A stretch of 34,055 nucleotides of DNA from Myxococcota bacterium (GTDB lineage Bacteria; Myxococcota_A; UBA9160; UBA6930), in NCBI GenBank assembly GCA_030065975.1, contig JASJCN010000035.1, forward strand, positions 1-34,055, written 5' to 3'. Each line of letters begins with the position of its first letter. The first letter of the stretch is position 1. Shown here in pieces: positions 6,816-14,254 of this stretch. A model generated the notes under the pieces. That model saw nothing but the letters and a program-made list of their open reading frames with translations, was not told the origin of the DNA and did not search any database. The position numbers and the translations under genes were made by a program.

Positions 6816-7772
6816 TCAGAGGCAGTCGGTCGCTGCGTTGCAGGTGTTCTCGCCGGTGTCCCGGCAGAAGGTCGTCGGACTGAAGGTCACCGTGTCGCCG
6901 TTGTTCTCGATCACGTTGTTCCGGAAGTTCGTCGACGCGAGCACGCCGGTGCAGCGCAGGCCGGCCTCACCGTTCCCGGTCAGGGCGTTCTCGTGCACGT
7001 TTGCGTCCAAGGCGACGACCCCCTCTTCGTCGTTGTCGTGCACGGCGTTGGCTCGGACCAGTCCCTCGGTCATCAGGATTCCGACCCCGGAGTTGCTGAA
7101 GGAAGAGTTGTTCGACACGACCGATCCCCGCGATGAGATGCCCGTGCCTCCGTTGTTCGAGCTCGCGTTCCCGGAGACGGTCGCTCCCGGCCCGGTGATG
7201 ATCCCGATGGACGAGTTGAGTGACACGACGTTCCCCCGGATCAGAGATCCCTCGGCCGCGCTGATTCCGATCGCGAAGTTGCGGTGCACCTCGGAATCCA
7301 GGACGGCGCTTCCCTCGCCGACCTCGATCCCGTTCCCGAGCGAAAACCGCACGCGCATCCGCTCCACCCTCGAACGGTCGGCGAGGAGGACGCCGACGTC
7401 GCCCGCGAACTCCACGGTTCCATCGCGCACGACATTGCCCTCGCGCGAGGTTCCGGGACCGTCGTCGTCGACGCCGACGCACGTGCTGCCCGCGAGCGGT
7501 GCACCACTGCAGGTGACGACGAAGCCTCCGAGGTCGAGAGTGGCCAGGCCGGTCGCGATCACGATGGCGATGGGCTGCCGCGACTCGAGATTTCCAGTGA
7601 GGCAATAGCGACCGGGCCTCGTCAGGGTCACCGGAAAGAGCGGATCGTCTCCCGGGAAGCAACCGCCCGGAGCACAGGCCTGGTTGATCTCGAGGCCGCC
7701 TTCGCAGGCTTGGGCGGGAAGGTCGACGAGGAAGGAGGAGACCAGTGCGGCCATGAGGAGAGTGCGGAGCAT
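6816..7772 (-). CDS. Secreted right-handed beta-helix repeat protein
   Basis: 318 residues from the ATG at 7772, which has GGGAG eight nt upstream. An in-frame ATG 21 codons earlier lacks this and would spoil the signal peptide. Signal peptide: LRTLLMAALVSSFLVDLPAQA, cut near residue 22. The mature protein begins CEGGLEINQACAPGGCFPGDD and then PVTLTRPGRYCLTGNL, matching the INQ...GGFPVVVTAP...YVLTSDL layout of the beta-helix protein at 3177-4175. Residues about 90-290 are tandem coils of N/G/V-rich rungs (NGIEVGEGS, GIGIITGPGATVSGN, NNGGTGISSRGSVVSNN). Such coils build a parallel beta-helix, often for polysaccharide binding or cleavage. I see no catalytic Asp set like that of pectate lyases. 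The last residues are Cys-rich (CRDTGENTCNAATDC). There is no PEP-CTERM tag. Confidence 0.75.
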   Translation of the reverse strand: MLRTLLMAALVSSFLVDLPAQACEGGLEINQACAPGGCFPGDDPLFPVTLTRPGRYCLTGNLESRQPIAIVIATGLATLDLGGFVVTCSGAPLAGSTCVGVDDDGPGTSREGNVVRDGTVEFAGDVGVLLADRSRVERMRVRFSLGNGIEVGEGSAVLDSEVHRNFAIGISAAEGSLIRGNVVSLNSSIGIITGPGATVSGNASSNNGGTGISSRGSVVSNNSSFSNSGVGILMTEGLVRANAVHDNDEEGVVALDANVHENALTGNGEAGLRCTGVLASTNFRNNVIENNGDTVTFSPTTFCRDTGENTCNAATDCL

Positions 7773-7909
7773 GATTCGACTCCCGAGGCTCACCACCCGT
7801 TCTGGAAGGTGGGTGATGGTGCGAGTGAGCGCCACACACGGGCCCCGGTGACGTGCCCGCCCTTGCCTCGACCCTCACCGGACTCAACGAGAGATCGCCA
7901 TCGCATCCG

Positions 7910-7924
7910 ACGACGGTCCGTCGT
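7910..7924. promoter_or_regulatory. 15-bp perfect dyad in a divergent promoter region
   Basis: ACGACGG-T-CCGTCGT is a perfect dyad around a single T. It lies between the divergent starts of the beta-helix gene (7772) and the thioesterase gene (8017), 137 bp and 92 bp away respectively. No regulator gene adjoins it, so the binder is unknown. Confidence 0.3.
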
Positions 7925-7987
7925 GACAGCTGCCACGCGCCTGGCCACAGCGACGAACGCGAGCCTCCCCGCGGGCAGTCGGGGGCG

Positions 7988-7993
7988 TATACT
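7988..7993 (+). promoter_or_regulatory. -10-like hexamer TATACT before the thioesterase gene
   Basis: TATACT matches the sigma-70 -10 consensus in five of six bases and lies 23 nt before the GTG start at 8017, in otherwise very GC-rich sequence. No good -35 is visible 16-18 bp upstream. It is the best of several TA-N3-T hexamers found 6-35 nt before plus-strand starts in this window. Confidence 0.35.
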
Positions 7994-8016
7994 ACGACGC
8001 CGGAGGAGCGATTCGA

Positions 8017-8859
8017 GTGGGCGACCTCGCAATCGACACGGAGCTCGAGGCCACCGACGCGGAGCGCGGCTCGTTCCGCGCACGCATCTCACGGGACTGG
8101 GAGATCTGGGGGCCCAATGGCGGGTACCTGGCAGTGATCGCACTGCGGGCGGCGGGCCTCTGCGCCAAGGCGCCACGCCCGGCCAGCTTCGCGGGGCACT
8201 TCCTCTCGGTGGGTCGCTTCGAGGAGGCTGAGGTGGAGGTACGTCCGATCAAGCTCGGGCGCCGCTCGGAGTCCTTCGCCGTGACGATCGCTCAGGCGGA
8301 CCGGCTGCTCTTCCATGGCCTCGTCCGCAGCGCCGACGAGGCGCCCGGCCTCGAGCACGACGTGAGCGAGCGGCCGGACGTGCCCGGGCCCGAGGGGTTG
8401 AAGCCCATCCAGGAGCTCGTGCCGGACGACGCCGACGGCCCGCCGTACCCGTTCTGGAACAACTTCGACATACGCCCCATCTGGCCCGAACGTGTCAACG
8501 AGCCGCCGACGGCCCGCGAGCCGGTCTTCCGCGAGTGGTACCGCCTGACGCCGCGCCCCACCTTCGACGATCCTTGGCTCGAGGCGGGGCGAGCCCTGCT
8601 GATGATCGACACCGCCTCCTGGATCGCCGCCTGCCAGCCCCACCCGAACGCCCCCTTTACGGCGCCCAACCTCGATGTCACGGCGTGGTTCCATCAGCAG
8701 GATCCGGACAGCGAGTGGCTGCTCATGGACCATCAATGCGACGTCGCCAAGGGCGGCCTGATGGGCACCCACGGCCGGATCTGGAGCGCGAGCGGCAAGC
8801 TCCTCGCGAGCGGCGGGGCGCAGCTCATGTGCGTGCCGAATCCAGGCCGCGGTCGCTAG
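8017..8859 (+). CDS. Thioesterase-family protein (TesB-like double hot-dog)
   Basis: 280 residues. The GTG start is preceded by GGAGGA nine nt upstream. Opening residues WEIWGPNGGYLAVIALRAA, then ASFAGHFLSVGRFEEAEVEV and LGRRSESFAVTIAQADRLLFHGLV, are the usual first hot-dog half of acyl-CoA thioesterase II-like proteins (4HBT_3 type). The second half has LLMIDTASWIAACQPHPN, DVTAWFHQQDPDSEWLLMDHQCDVAKGGLMGTHGRIW and a closing SGKLLASGGAQLMCV. These cytoplasmic enzymes hydrolyse acyl-CoA thioesters; the acyl chain cannot be read from sequence. It appears monocistronic, with a 148-bp gap to the next gene. Confidence 0.85.
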   Translation: MGDLAIDTELEATDAERGSFRARISRDWEIWGPNGGYLAVIALRAAGLCAKAPRPASFAGHFLSVGRFEEAEVEVRPIKLGRRSESFAVTIAQADRLLFHGLVRSADEAPGLEHDVSERPDVPGPEGLKPIQELVPDDADGPPYPFWNNFDIRPIWPERVNEPPTAREPVFREWYRLTPRPTFDDPWLEAGRALLMIDTASWIAACQPHPNAPFTAPNLDVTAWFHQQDPDSEWLLMDHQCDVAKGGLMGTHGRIWSASGKLLASGGAQLMCVPNPGRGR

Positions 8860-9007
8860 TCGCTCCGGCCCCGCCCAGCGCGACCGGGGCGGCCCGCCAG
8901 CTGGCCCGCAAGCCGGCCCGCGAAGACCTGCGCCTGCCGACCGACCCGTTCTCCGGTCTCTCTCGTACGGGTAGGGGATCGCCCCTGCTGCCACGAAGGA
9001 GACACCG

Positions 9008-11233
9008 GTGGATCGAACCAACCCGTGCGCTCTAGCCGTTCGCGCTCTTGGCGCGGCGCTGCTCGCCGGCGCCCTGTCGCTGCCCTCTACGGCGCGCGCC
9101 GGCGCGATCTTCCTGCTGGACAACGATCTCGAGCTCATGGAGCTGCCGCGCGAGGGTGCCTCCCAATCGTTCGTGGCGGGACAGAACCACGCCGGGTTCC
9201 TGGCCGGTGGGGTGATCGAGTTCGGGCTCACGACCGGCGTCTGGGTGCCCTCGCCCTGTCCGCCGGACTGCGACCCGCCCGACTACGACTTCGTGCCGTT
9301 CCCCCCGCCGCCGCCCGGGGCCGGCGACAACCCGACGTCCATCTCGAACACGTCGCCGGACGGCTGGATCGGCGTCAGCGGGTTCCGTTTCGACGGCGTC
9401 GCGAACGTCCCGACCGTGACGCGCTTTCCCGCGAATGACCCCGCGAGCGCCATCACGACGCTGCTCCCGGTGCCTCCGGGCTTCTCCCACGCATTCGCCA
9501 CCGACGTGAACCGGAACCTCGACGTCGTGGGCTTCGGCGAGGACTCGACCGGCACGCCCCAGGCGATCTTCTGGACCGAGGAGGGGGGCCAGTACCAGCC
9601 GACCCTGCTCGACGCCCTCGACGCCCCCGCCATCAGCGACGCGGGGCCGGTCGTGGTGAATCGCACCGGGGGAGCAGGGATGTTCCTCGATCCGGCCGCC
9701 GATCCGAGCCTCTTCCAGCCCCTCGGCACCGGCCTCGTCGACCTGACGCTCAGTGCCATCAGCGAGCCGGCACCCGATACGGGTGAGGGCGGCGTGTGGG
9801 TCCTCGGCAGCACCCGCGACTTCTCGGCGCCCGGGTCGCCCGACACCGACGCCGTCGTGATCGATCCGGGGGATCCCGACGTGATCCTCCGGGTCCAGTC
9901 CACGCCGTCGGCCTTCGGTCTCGACATCGGGCCATTCGGTCAGATGGCGATCGTGCAGGGGTTTCCCGGCGCGCCACGGGTGAGCTACAGCGCGCTCGGT
10001 CTCGACCCGTCCGCCGACCCGGCCTGTACGAAGGACGCTGCCGTCGATCTCCCGTCGTGCGACCTGACCCAGGTCCTCGGGGTCCCGAACCAGCCGGGCC
10101 TCCGCTTCGTGGCCGCGACGCAGGTCAGCCACGACGGTGTGATCGGCCTCAACAGCGAGGCCTTCGTCGCGCAGGTTGCGTTTCCGACCGGGCCGCGCGT
10201 ACGGATCGGAGACGCCTCGATCGCCGAGGGAGACGACGGCGACGCCGAGCTGCTCGTGTTCCCGGTGTCGCTCGACCGCCCTGCTCGACAGGAGGTGGTC
10301 GTGACGTTCAGCACGGCCGACGGGACCGCCACGGCTGCGAGCGACGACTACGTGACCACCTCGGGTGGGGTTCTCATCCCTGCCGGCTCCACCAACGCGA
10401 CGATCGAGGTGCAGATCGTCGGCGACGAACTCGTCGAAACCAACGAGTCGCTGTTCGTCGATCTGATCTCTGCGACGAACGCCGTGATCGTGGATCCGAC
10501 CGGCCTGGGAACGATCGTGGACGACGACTGTACGGACTCCGACCTGGACGGCGTCTGTGACGTCAACGACAACTGCGTCCTGATCCCGAACCCGGACCAG
10601 CAGAACCTCGACGGCGCCGCCGATGACGACGCCTCGAAGCCGGGCCTCCAGATCTACGGCGATGACTGCGATCTCGACATCGACAACGACGGCCTCGTCT
10701 CGGCGTCCGACTTCTTCCTGGGATTCCGTCCCTGTCTCCTGGACTCGAACGCCTTCTCCTACTGCGGCGTATTCGATGCCGACGGGAACGGCACGATCGC
10801 CCCCGCCGACTTCTTCGCTGCGGGCGGCTTCCGCACTTCGTTCGGGGCGCCTCCGGGTCCGGGCCTCGACGGCCCCGCTGGACCGATCCTGACCGTCAGC
10901 GACGGCACCGCGAGCGAGGGAGGGGACGGCGACGCCAATCTGGTCGTGTTCACCGTCTCGCTCGATCAGGCGACCGACGTGGATGTCACGGTGAGATTCG
11001 ACACGGAGGACGGGACGGCCCGGGTCGCGGATGACGACTACGTGCAGGCCTCGGGGACGGTCCTGATTCCCGCCGGCTCCCTCTCGGCCACGATCGAGGT
11101 CCAGCTCGTCGGCGACGCCGTCCTCGAGGCCGACGAGACGTTCCAGGTACGGCTGCAGGATGCGGTGAACGCCACCATCGGCGACGGCAGGGGGAACGGG
11201 TCGATCACGAACGACGACGGGCCAAAGGGCTGA
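9008..11233 (+). CDS. Large secreted Calx-beta / calcium-loop protein
   Basis: 741 residues. GTG start with AAGGAG six nt upstream. The signal peptide ends near TARA (residue 32). Residues about 33-395 resemble HAF-type extracellular repeats (SFVAGQNHAGFLAGG, SPDGWIGVSGFRF, AFATDVNRNLDVVGFGED). Two Calx-beta domains follow: about 398-505 (SIAEGDDGDAELLVFPVSL, STADGTATAASDDYV, ETNESLFVDL) and about 625-738 with the same pattern. Between them lie a thrombospondin-3-like repeat (DSDLDGVCDVNDNC) and two EF-hand/dockerin-like loops (DIDNDGLVSASDF and DADGNGTIAPADF). The layout implies a Ca2+-stiffened extracellular or adhesive protein. There is no PEP-CTERM tag or transmembrane anchor; it stops 3 residues after the second Calx-beta domain. 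Confidence 0.85.
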   Translation: MDRTNPCALAVRALGAALLAGALSLPSTARAGAIFLLDNDLELMELPREGASQSFVAGQNHAGFLAGGVIEFGLTTGVWVPSPCPPDCDPPDYDFVPFPPPPPGAGDNPTSISNTSPDGWIGVSGFRFDGVANVPTVTRFPANDPASAITTLLPVPPGFSHAFATDVNRNLDVVGFGEDSTGTPQAIFWTEEGGQYQPTLLDALDAPAISDAGPVVVNRTGGAGMFLDPAADPSLFQPLGTGLVDLTLSAISEPAPDTGEGGVWVLGSTRDFSAPGSPDTDAVVIDPGDPDVILRVQSTPSAFGLDIGPFGQMAIVQGFPGAPRVSYSALGLDPSADPACTKDAAVDLPSCDLTQVLGVPNQPGLRFVAATQVSHDGVIGLNSEAFVAQVAFPTGPRVRIGDASIAEGDDGDAELLVFPVSLDRPARQEVVVTFSTADGTATAASDDYVTTSGGVLIPAGSTNATIEVQIVGDELVETNESLFVDLISATNAVIVDPTGLGTIVDDDCTDSDLDGVCDVNDNCVLIPNPDQQNLDGAADDDASKPGLQIYGDDCDLDIDNDGLVSASDFFLGFRPCLLDSNAFSYCGVFDADGNGTIAPADFFAAGGFRTSFGAPPGPGLDGPAGPILTVSDGTASEGGDGDANLVVFTVSLDQATDVDVTVRFDTEDGTARVADDDYVQASGTVLIPAGSLSATIEVQLVGDAVLEADETFQVRLQDAVNATIGDGRGNGSITNDDGPKG

Positions 11234-11314
11234 TCGGCCGGCGGCCAGCCTCCGGGGCCCCGCGCCCTCTGATGGCCTTGTCTGTAGACTGAACCGGGCA
11301 AGGGAGGACGCGGC

Positions 11315-12043
11315 ATGGAAGGTGCGATCGTCATCGGCGTGGGAGCCCTGGAGGGCGTCGGCGCGGCTGCGGCTCGCCGGTTCGCTCGGGGGGGTCTGCA
11401 CGCGTTCCTCGCCGGGCGGACTGCGGAGAAGCTGGAGGCCGTCGCCGCGCAGATCGGCAGCGAAGGAGGATCCGCGACGGCGGTCCCGACCGACTGTACG
11501 GAGCCCGGGGCCGTGACGGCCCTCTTCGAGCGCGTCGAGAAGGACACGGGAGCTCCGCCGCGCCTCGTCCTCTACAACGCCGGGAACAACTTCCCGAAGG
11601 ACATCCTCGAGATGACCGACGACGAGTTCGAGGGGTCCTGGCGCGTCTGCGGATTCGGAGCGTTCCTGTCCGGACGGGAGGCTGCGCGTCGCATGGTGCC
11701 GAACGGGGGCGGGACGTTGATCTTCACCGGCGCGACCGCCTCCGTGCGTTCGCGGCCGCCCTTCATCGCGTTCGCGTCCGCCAAGGCCGCGGAGCGCGCG
11801 ATCGCGCACGGGCTCGCCCGGCAGTTCGGCCCGAAGGGCCTTCACGTGGCCCACCTGATCATCGACGGGGTGATCCTCGGAGACCAGATCAAGAGCCGCT
11901 TTCCCGCCGTCGTCGATCACCTCGGGGAGGACGGCATGCTCTCCACGGACGGCATCGCGGATGCGATGTGGATGCTCCACCAGCAGGAGCCCACGACGTG
12001 GACCCTCGAGCTCGATCTCCGGCCCTACAAGGAGACCTTCTAG
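11315..12043 (+). CDS. Atypical short-chain dehydrogenase/reductase lacking the catalytic Tyr
   Basis: 242 residues. ATG preceded by GGGAGGA. The N-terminal Rossmann motif VIGVGALEGVGAAAARRFA and the YNAGNN stretch (NAG-type motif) mark an SDR. At the active site the usual Y-x3-K is F153-ASA-K157 (AFASAK), and the expected catalytic Ser region reads FTGATAS. I recall the FTGATA / AFAxxK pattern from an atypical SDR branch, so this is probably a subfamily trait rather than decay. The cofactor site seems intact; the reaction is unknown. It ends LELDLRPYKETF, close to the usual SDR length. A hairpin follows the stop, so it is probably a single-gene unit. Confidence 0.8.
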   Translation: MEGAIVIGVGALEGVGAAAARRFARGGLHAFLAGRTAEKLEAVAAQIGSEGGSATAVPTDCTEPGAVTALFERVEKDTGAPPRLVLYNAGNNFPKDILEMTDDEFEGSWRVCGFGAFLSGREAARRMVPNGGGTLIFTGATASVRSRPPFIAFASAKAAERAIAHGLARQFGPKGLHVAHLIIDGVILGDQIKSRFPAVVDHLGEDGMLSTDGIADAMWMLHQQEPTTWTLELDLRPYKETF

Positions 12044-12057
12044 GCCTCTCGAAAGGG

Positions 12058-12085
12058 CGGTCGGGGACCCGAAAGGCTCCGACCG
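12058..12085 (+). terminator. Stem-loop after the atypical SDR gene
   Basis: CGGTCGGGG (12058-12066) and CTCCGACCG (12077-12085) form nine pairs, one of them G-U, around a 10-nt loop, beginning 14 nt past the stop at 12043. There is no T-tract. It could separate this gene from the CNNM-type gene at 12137. Confidence 0.4.
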
Positions 12086-12136
12086 GTTCCCGGCCGTCCG
12101 GTTCCCCGGGTCGGGCGCGCAGGCTAGCCTCCGGTC

Positions 12137-13267
12137 GTGACGCTCCTCGTCGTCTACGTGACGCTCGCCATCGCGGTCTCGTTCCTGTGCTCGGTGCTCG
12201 AGGCCGTGCTCCTGAGCATCACGCCCGCCTACGTCGGCGCGCTGAGCCGTGAGGACCCCGATGCCGGAGCGCGCCTCCAGGCGCTCAAGGACGACGTCGA
12301 CCGCCCGCTGGCCGCGATCCTCACGCTCAATACGGTCGCCCACACCATCGGCGCAGCCGGTGCCGGCGCCCAGGCTGCTGCGGTGTTCGGCAGCGCCTGG
12401 GTGGGTCTCTTCTCGGCCGTGCTCACGCTCGCGGTCCTGATCTTCTCGGAGATCATCCCCAAGTCGCTCGGGGCCGCGTACTGGCGCCCGCTCGCGCCGG
12501 CGGCCGGCCGCGTGCTCCAGGCCATGATCGTGCTGCTCGGCCCCCTCGTCTGGCTCTGCCGCTTCGTCACGCGCCTGGTCACCCCCGAGCGCGAGGACGC
12601 CAGCATGAGCCGCGACGAGCTGGCCGCCATGGCGGAGATCGGCGCCGAGCAGGGGGTGGTGGAGGGCCAGGAGGCGGAGATCCTGAAGAGCCTGCTCCGC
12701 TTCAACGATCTGCTCGCCGAGGACGTCATGACCCCGCGCACGGTGCTCGTGGACTTTCCCGAGACCGCGACCGTCAACGACGTGATCGAGGCGCGCGTTC
12801 CCTTCTCGCGGCTCCCCGTCTGGGAGAAGGACCGCGACCACGTGACCGGCTTCGTCCTGAAGGACGACGTCCTGGAACGGGGCGCGGCTGGAGCCTTGGA
12901 CACGCCGCTCCGTGAGCTCCAGCGCGACATCCTCGCGGTGGACCGCCGGCTCCCGCTGCCGCGCCTGTTCGATCGGCTGCTCGCCCGCCGGGAGCACCTG
13001 GCCCTCGTGATCGACGGGTACGGCGGAACGGCGGGCGTCGTCACCATGGAGGACGTGATCGAGACCCTGCTGGGCCTCGAGATCGTGGACGAAGCCGACG
13101 AGGACACCGACATGCAGCAGCTGGCCCGACGCCGCTGGCAGGAGCGCGCCGCCCGGCTCGGCCTCGTCCCCGAGCCGAGCGAAGGGGGCACCGAGGTCAC
13201 CGCGGCAGAAGCCGGCGAGCAAGCCAGCCACGCCGCCGGTGGGCCGAAACACGACGAGCAGGGCTGA
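12137..13267 (+). CDS. CNNM/CorC-type membrane transporter (DUF21 + CBS pair)
   Basis: 376 residues, GTG start. Residues about 1-160 form the DUF21 membrane domain with three or four hydrophobic segments (LLVVYVTLAIAVSFLCSVLEA, FGSAWVGLFSAVLTLAVLIF and MIVLLGPLVWLCRFV) and the hallmark FSEIIPKSLGAAY. A linker with MSRDELAAMAEIGAEQGVVEGQE follows. A CBS pair occupies about 195-320 (VMTPRTVLVDFPETATVNDVI; LVIDGYGGTAGVVTMEDVIETLLG). The family exports or regulates Mg2+/Co2+ (CorC, YtfL, MpfA, CNNM). The C-terminal CorC_HlyC transporter-associated domain seems missing: after the CBS pair there are only about 60 charged residues. A promoter-like TAGCCT lies six nt before the GTG. It ends 28 nt from the convergent PEP-CTERM gene. 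Confidence 0.88.
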   Translation: MTLLVVYVTLAIAVSFLCSVLEAVLLSITPAYVGALSREDPDAGARLQALKDDVDRPLAAILTLNTVAHTIGAAGAGAQAAAVFGSAWVGLFSAVLTLAVLIFSEIIPKSLGAAYWRPLAPAAGRVLQAMIVLLGPLVWLCRFVTRLVTPEREDASMSRDELAAMAEIGAEQGVVEGQEAEILKSLLRFNDLLAEDVMTPRTVLVDFPETATVNDVIEARVPFSRLPVWEKDRDHVTGFVLKDDVLERGAAGALDTPLRELQRDILAVDRRLPLPRLFDRLLARREHLALVIDGYGGTAGVVTMEDVIETLLGLEIVDEADEDTDMQQLARRRWQERAARLGLVPEPSEGGTEVTAAEAGEQASHAAGGPKHDEQG

Positions 13268-13295
13268 AGCGCCAGCTTCGCGTAGACGGCGCCCT

Positions 13296-14030
13296 CTAGA
13301 AGCGGGACTCCGGTTCCTCGGGGGTGCGCGCACCGGCCGCGCGACGGCGTCGGCGTCCGGCGAGCCAGCCCAGCCCGCCGAGCCCAAGCAGCGTCGCCAC
13401 GCCCGGCTCGGGGACGGCCACGCGTTCGAGCTCGAATCCGGCAAGGTCGAAGTGGAAGCTGCCCGCTGCCGTCGTAGGCTCGAAGCGGAGGACGTAGCCG
13501 TCGACGGATGAGCTCGTGTCGAATGCGACGGTCAGGCTCTCGACGTCGGCGATGTCCGTTCCCGTCGTGCTCGTGAGCGAGCCGAGCGAGTCGAGTCCTC
13601 CACCCGGAGCGCCGCCGGACACGTCGGCACTCGCGCCGCCAAGGGCGAAGCTGTGGTGGTAGGTCGTGAGCACGTAGCGACCCGCGGCGAGATCGGAGAG
13701 AACGAGTTCGAAGCCTCCGTCGGCCGGCGATGTGTTGACGAGAGCCGAGTCCTCGAAGAGGTCGCCCAGGGGCGTCGTCTCGATGTCTCCGTAGTTGCGC
13801 GTCGCCAGGGTCAGACCCGTCGCGTCGAAGCGCCAGGTTCCGTCGGGGAACACCTGGGGCGTGTGTTCCGCGGAGCTGAGCCCGGGCGTGGAGTAGCCCG
13901 TCCAGCCGGGCTCCACGTCCTGCCCGGTCCGGCCGACGTCGACGCGTAGGATCGTCACCGCAGCGCCGGGCGCGGAGCTCAGGAGGAGGAGGCCGAGGGA
14001 ACACGAGACGAGTGTGCGCAGGCGGAACAC
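13296..14030 (-). CDS. PEP-CTERM-anchored exported protein
   Basis: 244 residues from the GTG at 14030, with GGGAGA about six nt upstream; a start 31 codons earlier would put polar residues before the signal peptide. Signal peptide FRLRTLVSCSLGLLLLSSAPGAA. The body (FDATGLTLATRNYGDIETTPLGDLFEDSAL, RYVLTTYHHSFALGG, VLRFEPTTAAGSFHFDLAGFELE) reads like a beta-sandwich carbohydrate-binding-type fold, without a certain family match. The C-terminus is a standard exosortase tag: VPEPGVATLLGLGGLGWLAG followed by RRRRR and a 15-residue tail. This is the second exosortase substrate in the window. No exosortase gene is present here. Confidence 0.8.
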   Translation of the reverse strand: MFRLRTLVSCSLGLLLLSSAPGAAVTILRVDVGRTGQDVEPGWTGYSTPGLSSAEHTPQVFPDGTWRFDATGLTLATRNYGDIETTPLGDLFEDSALVNTSPADGGFELVLSDLAAGRYVLTTYHHSFALGGASADVSGGAPGGGLDSLGSLTSTTGTDIADVESLTVAFDTSSSVDGYVLRFEPTTAAGSFHFDLAGFELERVAVPEPGVATLLGLGGLGWLAGRRRRRAAGARTPEEPESRF

Positions 14031-14207
14031 GGAGATCTCCCACGGGCGTCTTGCCCGATGTGGGAGATGTGACGTCGCAGGCCCGGTCGTGGCACCGCAA
14101 GCCGTCGCCCGAAAAGGGGACAAGGGCCTGTGCTCGCTCGCGAGTGCGCCGCTTCCGGCTCAGCGGCGCGACGAGCTGCTGCGCCGAGGGCACTCGTGGC
14201 CGGGAGG

Positions 14208-14220
14208 ATCGTTGAACGAT
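14208..14220. promoter_or_regulatory. 13-bp perfect dyad upstream of the LLM oxidoreductase gene
   Basis: ATCGTT-G-AACGAT is a perfect dyad about a central G, ending 34 bp before the start at 14255 and lying between divergent genes. It could be an operator for a dimeric repressor. The binder is unknown. Confidence 0.3.
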
Positions 14221-14232
14221 GAGCCCCGGGAA

Positions 14233-14253
14233 GCCGAGCTAGAGTGGCTCGGC
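14233..14253 (+). promoter_or_regulatory. Hairpin abutting the LLM start codon
   Basis: GCCGAGC (14233-14239) pairs with GCTCGGC (14247-14253) around a 7-nt loop. The 3' arm ends one base before the ATG at 14255, so if transcribed it would cover the ribosome landing site. The gene has no clear Shine-Dalgarno otherwise. A -10-like TAGAGT (14240-14245) lies inside the loop. If that is the promoter, the transcript would start near the ATG and the hairpin would not form. Confidence 0.3.
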
Positions 14254-14254
14254 C

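Noticed and set aside
4643-6883. A 746-codon open frame on the plus strand
   Set aside because: It is antisense to the metalloprotease gene and has Val/Arg/Glu-rich composition with no recognisable domain.
10757-10846. Repeated DG-rich loops as a possible DNA repeat
   Set aside because: They are protein-level calcium-loop repeats with little nucleotide identity.
9032-13444. A 1470-codon open frame on the minus strand
   Set aside because: It is antisense to the Calx-beta, SDR and CNNM-type genes, which have clear family motifs, and its translation is Arg/Asp/Val-rich without domains. Long antisense frames are expected in GC-rich DNA.
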